A stretch of 8,913 nucleotides of DNA from an uncultured Sphingomonadales bacterium (lineage in GTDB: Bacteria; Pseudomonadota; Alphaproteobacteria; Sphingomonadales; Sphingomonadaceae). Below, piece after piece: positions 6,356 to 8,913 of this stretch. The stretch covers positions 1-8,913 of the forward strand of contig CAJBSR010000467.1 in NCBI GenBank assembly GCA_903958285.1, given 5' to 3'. A program made the position numbers and the translations under genes. Within the stretch, counting starts at the first letter, position 1. Each line of letters starts with the position of its first letter. The notes beneath the pieces are model-generated. The model saw only the letters and a list, made by a program, of their open reading frames with translations. It had not been told where the DNA came from and did not search any database.

Positions 6356-7786
6356 TCAGGCTTCGTGAACCGCCTTGGTCACAAGACACGCATGCAGACC
6401 TTCGGGGCCATCCTCATGCCCATGGCCAGACCATTTGACGCCGCCAAAGGGCGCATCTGCCCCGCCAATCATATTGGTGTTGATGCCCAGCATGCCTGTC
6501 TCAACATCCCGCGCCAGACGCATCCGGCGTTTGGGGTCATTGGTCCACGCATAGGCCGCCAGACCATAAGGCAGGCGGTTTGCCTCTGCGATCATATCAT
6601 CATCGCTGCCAAAGGGATTGAGAATGGCGACCGGGCCGAACGGCTCCTCGTTCATGATGTCAGCATCCAGTGGCACTTCAGAGAGCACCGTCGGCGCGTA
6701 GAAGAAGCCCTGATTGCCGATGCGCTCGCCACCGGTGCCGAGCTTGCCGCCGCGCGCCACCGCATCGCCGATCAGCCGCTCCATCGCATCCGGACGGCGG
6801 GGATTGGCCATCGGGCCCATCTGGCTATCCGGATCGAGACCACTGCCCACTTTGATGGCCTTCGCGCGCTCGACAAAGCCGTCGCGGAAGCGGTCGAACA
6901 CATTCTCGTTCACAATGAACCGCGTCGGCGACACACAGACCTGACCCGCATTGCGATACTTGCCGGGCACCATGGTGTTGAGCACGGTGTCCACATCGAC
7001 GTCGTCAAACACCAGCACAGGCCCATGCCCGCCTAGTTCCATCGTCGTCCGCTTCATGTCCTCAGCCGCCAGCTTCGCCAGATGCTTGCCGACAACAGTC
7101 GAACCCGTAAAGCTTAGCTTGCGTATGATGGGTGATGCCAGCAGATGGCGCGACACCTGATCCGGCACGCCGAACACGGCCTGCGCCACTTCCTTCGGCA
7201 GGCCCGCATCCAGCAAGCACTGCAAGACCCCAAGCGCAGACGCAGGCGTCTCTTCTGCCGACTTCATGATCACCGAACAGCCAGCCGCAATTGGTGCGCC
7301 GAGCTTGCGGCCCGGATTGCCGAGCGGGAAATTCCAGGGGCTAAACGCAGCGACAGGCCCAACCGGTTCATAGATCACGGTCGATCGCATACCCGCAGGG
7401 CGGACGAGCTGCCGCCCATAGATGCGCTGTGTTTCGCCGGCATAGAAGTTGAACAGGCCGACGTTCATCATCACTTCGATGCGCGCTTCGCCGATGGTTT
7501 TACCTTCTTCCAGCGTGGCAACGCGCGCCAAGTCTTCCTGACGCTCCATCATCAAGCGGGCAGCACCTTGCAGGACGGCGGCACGCTGCTGCGGCGACGA
7601 CTCCCGCCAGATGTGGAAGCCGCGCTGCGCCGTCTCCAGCGCACGGTCGAGGTCTGCCGCATCGGCCAGCGGCAACTCACCCAGCGTCTCGCCGGTGGCC
7701 GGATTGACGACCTTGTGCGTCGCTCTGTGGCCAGCGGGCACCCGCTCGCCATCAATGATCATATAGAGTTCGGGATAGCTGCTCAC
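6356..7786 (-). CDS. NAD(P)-dependent aldehyde dehydrogenase, probably for aromatic aldehydes
   Basis: A 476-residue cytoplasmic aldehyde dehydrogenase of the broad succinate-semialdehyde/benzaldehyde dehydrogenase type. The catalytic set is complete: N152 in PWNFP, K175 in VIMKSAEETP, the cofactor-binding FTGSTVVG at 226-233, general base E250 in MELGG, and nucleophile C284 in NAGQVCVSPTRF. Length is normal. The start is a GTG at 7786 within a GTGA overlap with the NTF2-like gene; AAAAGG lies seven bases upstream. In context it would oxidise the aldehydes released by stilbene cleavage, such as vanillin or a 5-formyl compound, to acids. The acid from the 5-formyl group is what the LigW-like enzyme downstream would accept. 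It could instead serve aldehydes made by the neighbouring flavoprotein, or the side-chain aldehyde of the dimer. Family sure, substrate inferred. Confidence 0.93.
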   Translation of the reverse strand: MSSYPELYMIIDGERVPAGHRATHKVVNPATGETLGELPLADAADLDRALETAQRGFHIWRESSPQQRAAVLQGAARLMMERQEDLARVATLEEGKTIGEARIEVMMNVGLFNFYAGETQRIYGRQLVRPAGMRSTVIYEPVGPVAAFSPWNFPLGNPGRKLGAPIAAGCSVIMKSAEETPASALGVLQCLLDAGLPKEVAQAVFGVPDQVSRHLLASPIIRKLSFTGSTVVGKHLAKLAAEDMKRTTMELGGHGPVLVFDDVDVDTVLNTMVPGKYRNAGQVCVSPTRFIVNENVFDRFRDGFVERAKAIKVGSGLDPDSQMGPMANPRRPDAMERLIGDAVARGGKLGTGGERIGNQGFFYAPTVLSEVPLDADIMNEEPFGPVAILNPFGSDDDMIAEANRLPYGLAAYAWTNDPKRRMRLARDVETGMLGINTNMIGGADAPFGGVKWSGHGHEDGPEGLHACLVTKAVHEA

Positions 7787-8520
7787 TTTGCGGCCTTTTC
7801 GCGGTCAATGTCACCCTGCCATCGTTCCGGAACGATGGGAGCACCGGTCACGGGATGGGCGTTGTGGAACGGCACGACCTTGTGCGTCGGCCAGAGCCAG
7901 ACGCCATCCTTCAGAACATCGGGGCCGGTCGGATCTTCCGGAATGGTCTTATCAAGAAATGGCACATAATTGGGCCGCGTGTGCGCCCAGCCGGTTTCGT
8001 AATCGGCATGCCACTGCGGTGCATAATCGAGAATGTGAATGCGCCAGACGCCGTCAACCTTCTTATAGGTGTTCTCGTATATGCCACCTTCCCACCATTG
8101 GCGGACGCCCTGCATCGGGTTGTCGCCGGTATAATCCTTATGCCGCCCCGCCTGCATGGTGCAGCGGAAGCGCGCGAGCGCCGTCACACCATCCGGCTGG
8201 ATATCCACCACGTCTTGGTGCTGCGGGTGATCGAGCAGGAAGCCATCGATCGGGCCATTATTTCCGTGCGTGAAGTTCTTCTGGAACCGCTCAATATAAA
8301 GGCGCGCAGCCCCGGCCTTGCCCTTGTAGATGCCGCCGAAGAAATGGACTTCGCAATCTTCCGTGAACAGGTCCACGACCTCGCGATACAGGCACTTATC
8401 GATCAGATAGCCGTAGAGGTGATGCAGTTTGCGGACCGACTGCTCGTCTTCACAGATGGTCACACGCTTGGTGAGCGCGGTCAGTTGGGCTTCGAGGGCG
8501 GCGATACGATCTTCAGACAC
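7783..8520 (-). CDS. NTF2/SnoaL-like protein, candidate gamma-formaldehyde lyase (LdpA-like)
   Basis: A 245-residue soluble protein. Residues 3-20 form a short charged helix, followed by a SnoaL-like cone-shaped domain. Conserved-looking stretches are YGYLIDKCLYREVVDLF at 36-52, FFGGIYKGKAG at 60-70, DHPQHQDV at 97-104, RQWWEGGIYEN at 140-150, WRIHILDYAPQWHADYE at 159-175 and WAHTRPNYVPF at 178-188. The C-terminal extension of about 60 residues is rich in W, P and H. In Novosphingobium, LdpA, an NTF2-like protein acting with a lignostilbene dioxygenase, removes formaldehyde from a diarylpropane to leave a stilbene without any cofactor. The length, the aromatic pocket-like residues and the dioxygenase in the same locus suggest the same role, on a beta-1 or phenylcoumaran substrate. 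A dehydratase or isomerase of this fold is the alternative. The start is the GTG at 8520, set by a strong ribosome site; an in-frame start at 8592 would run 50 bases into the upstream gene. Confidence 0.88.
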   Translation of the reverse strand: MSEDRIAALEAQLTALTKRVTICEDEQSVRKLHHLYGYLIDKCLYREVVDLFTEDCEVHFFGGIYKGKAGAARLYIERFQKNFTHGNNGPIDGFLLDHPQHQDVVDIQPDGVTALARFRCTMQAGRHKDYTGDNPMQGVRQWWEGGIYENTYKKVDGVWRIHILDYAPQWHADYETGWAHTRPNYVPFLDKTIPEDPTGPDVLKDGVWLWPTHKVVPFHNAHPVTGAPIVPERWQGDIDREKAAK

Positions 8521-8526
8521 GAGATT

Positions 8527-8533
8527 CTCCTTT
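8527..8533 (-). promoter_or_regulatory. Strong ribosome binding site of the NTF2-like gene
   Basis: AAAGGAG lies six bases before the GTG at 8520, in the 22-base gap after the MFS gene. It is the best Shine-Dalgarno match in the window, and it fixes the GTG as start. Confidence 0.8.
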
Positions 8534-8542
8534 GAACTGGGT

Positions 8543-8913
8543 TTAGGCCGCAGCCTGCTTTTCAAGTGCTTCGAGGCGTTCGACTTCCTCACGATAGGGT
8601 TTGATGGCGCGGAACATCAGAAAGGCGCCCAGCGGCATAAGCGTGATCGCGGTCAGCAGGATGGCCTGCCCCAGATCCTGCGTCACAAAGTCGGAAACGA
8701 TGCCGATGAACCAGCTCCCCATCGCGCCGAAGAAGGTGAACATGAACAAATAGAAGGCTGTCACCTGCCCGCGCATATCGTTCGGCGCGACGCGTTGAAT
8801 GGCGGCATTCTGCGGCACAGCCCCGGCAATCGCAAAAAAGGCGCCGCAGCCGAACGCAATCGTCGACCAATAGGGATCGGGGATGAGCAGCGCTGTGATG
8901 ATAACGACTGTCG
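8543..8913 (-). CDS. MFS transporter, C-terminal part only (5' end outside the window)
   Basis: The frame is open from the right edge of the window to a TAA at 8543, giving the last 122 residues of a membrane carrier. Four hydrophobic segments are visible, corresponding to the last four helices of an MFS protein. Between the second and third lies RVAPNDMRGQVTAFY, the motif that precedes helix 11 in Spinster-like aromatic-compound carriers. The protein ends in a charged cytoplasmic tail (EEVERLEALEK). A GTG at 8818 falls inside this open frame and in a membrane segment, so it is not a start. It is 22 bases upstream of the NTF2-like gene and in the same direction, so it belongs to the same operon. 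It is shorter at the C-terminus and clearly different in sequence from the carrier at the other end of the operon, so the locus has two non-duplicate transporters. Confidence 0.88.
   Translation of the reverse strand, partial: TVVIITALLIPDPYWSTIAFGCGAFFAIAGAVPQNAAIQRVAPNDMRGQVTAFYLFMFTFFGAMGSWFIGIVSDFVTQDLGQAILLTAITLMPLGAFLMFRAIKPYREEVERLEALEKQAAA

Noticed and set aside
6365..7036. Plus-strand open frame of 223 codons
   Set aside because: It is antisense to the aldehyde dehydrogenase gene. Long mirror frames are common in GC-rich codon usage, and the translation is H/R-rich without motifs.
7145..7969. Plus-strand open frame of 274 codons
   Set aside because: It spans the antisense of two real genes and their overlap, so it cannot be under normal coding selection; no domain is recognisable.
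7855..8535. Plus-strand open frame of 226 codons
   Set aside because: It is antisense to the NTF2-like gene, which has a strong ribosome site and a coherent domain.
8521..8592. Extended start of the NTF2-like gene at 8592
   Set aside because: The extra 24 residues are basic and low in hydrophobic content, overlap the upstream MFS gene by 50 bases, and ignore the AAAGGAG site before the GTG at 8520.

Overview
The window reads as part of an alphaproteobacterial, very probably sphingomonad (Novosphingobium/Sphingobium-like), chromosome. This rests on moderately GC-rich DNA and on gene content: a lignostilbene-type dioxygenase, a LigW-type 5-carboxyvanillate decarboxylase, a DUF3237 protein, an NTF2-like protein and Spinster-type MFS carriers. 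These families are typical of the lignin-aromatic catabolism of that group. Coding density is near total, and no gene-free stretch reaches 100 bases.

Layout. At the left edge, bases 1-95 hold the first 31 codons of a minus-strand gene that runs out of the window; it may be a MarR-type regulator. A 57-base divergent intergenic region (96-152) contains a small perfect inverted repeat that could be an operator. Two plus-strand genes follow, joined by a GTGA overlap: a carotenoid-oxygenase-family stilbene dioxygenase (153-1637) and a DUF3237 protein (1634-2095). They meet head-on, with no spacer, a tight minus-strand operon that occupies the rest of the window. Read in its transcription direction, the operon is: 3' end of an MFS transporter (8913-8543), NTF2/SnoaL-like protein (8520-7783), aldehyde dehydrogenase (7786-6356), vanillyl-alcohol-oxidase-type flavoprotein (6318-4771), LigW-like decarboxylase (4774-3719), and a second, unusually large MFS transporter (3703-2096). 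Gaps are 37 bases or less, and two junctions are 4-base stop/start overlaps.

How the genes may work together (inference). Known sphingomonad pathways for beta-1 and phenylcoumaran (beta-5) lignin dimers go through a hydroxystilbene. The stilbene is made either by a decarboxylase (PhcF/PhcG, which I recall as DUF3237 proteins) or by a cofactor-free gamma-formaldehyde lyase (LdpA and relatives, NTF2-like). A lignostilbene dioxygenase then cuts it into two aldehydes. This window has one candidate for each step. It also has an aldehyde dehydrogenase to make acids and a LigW-type enzyme that removes a carboxyl group ortho to the phenol. That is exactly the group expected when a formyl group produced by cleaving a beta-5-derived stilbene is oxidised. 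The VAO-type flavoprotein does not belong to the published core of these pathways as I know it, and it is the least explained part. Two MFS carriers, one at each end of the operon as seen here, would bring in the aromatic acids. The individual families are assigned with good confidence; the joint pathway and all exact substrates are proposals.
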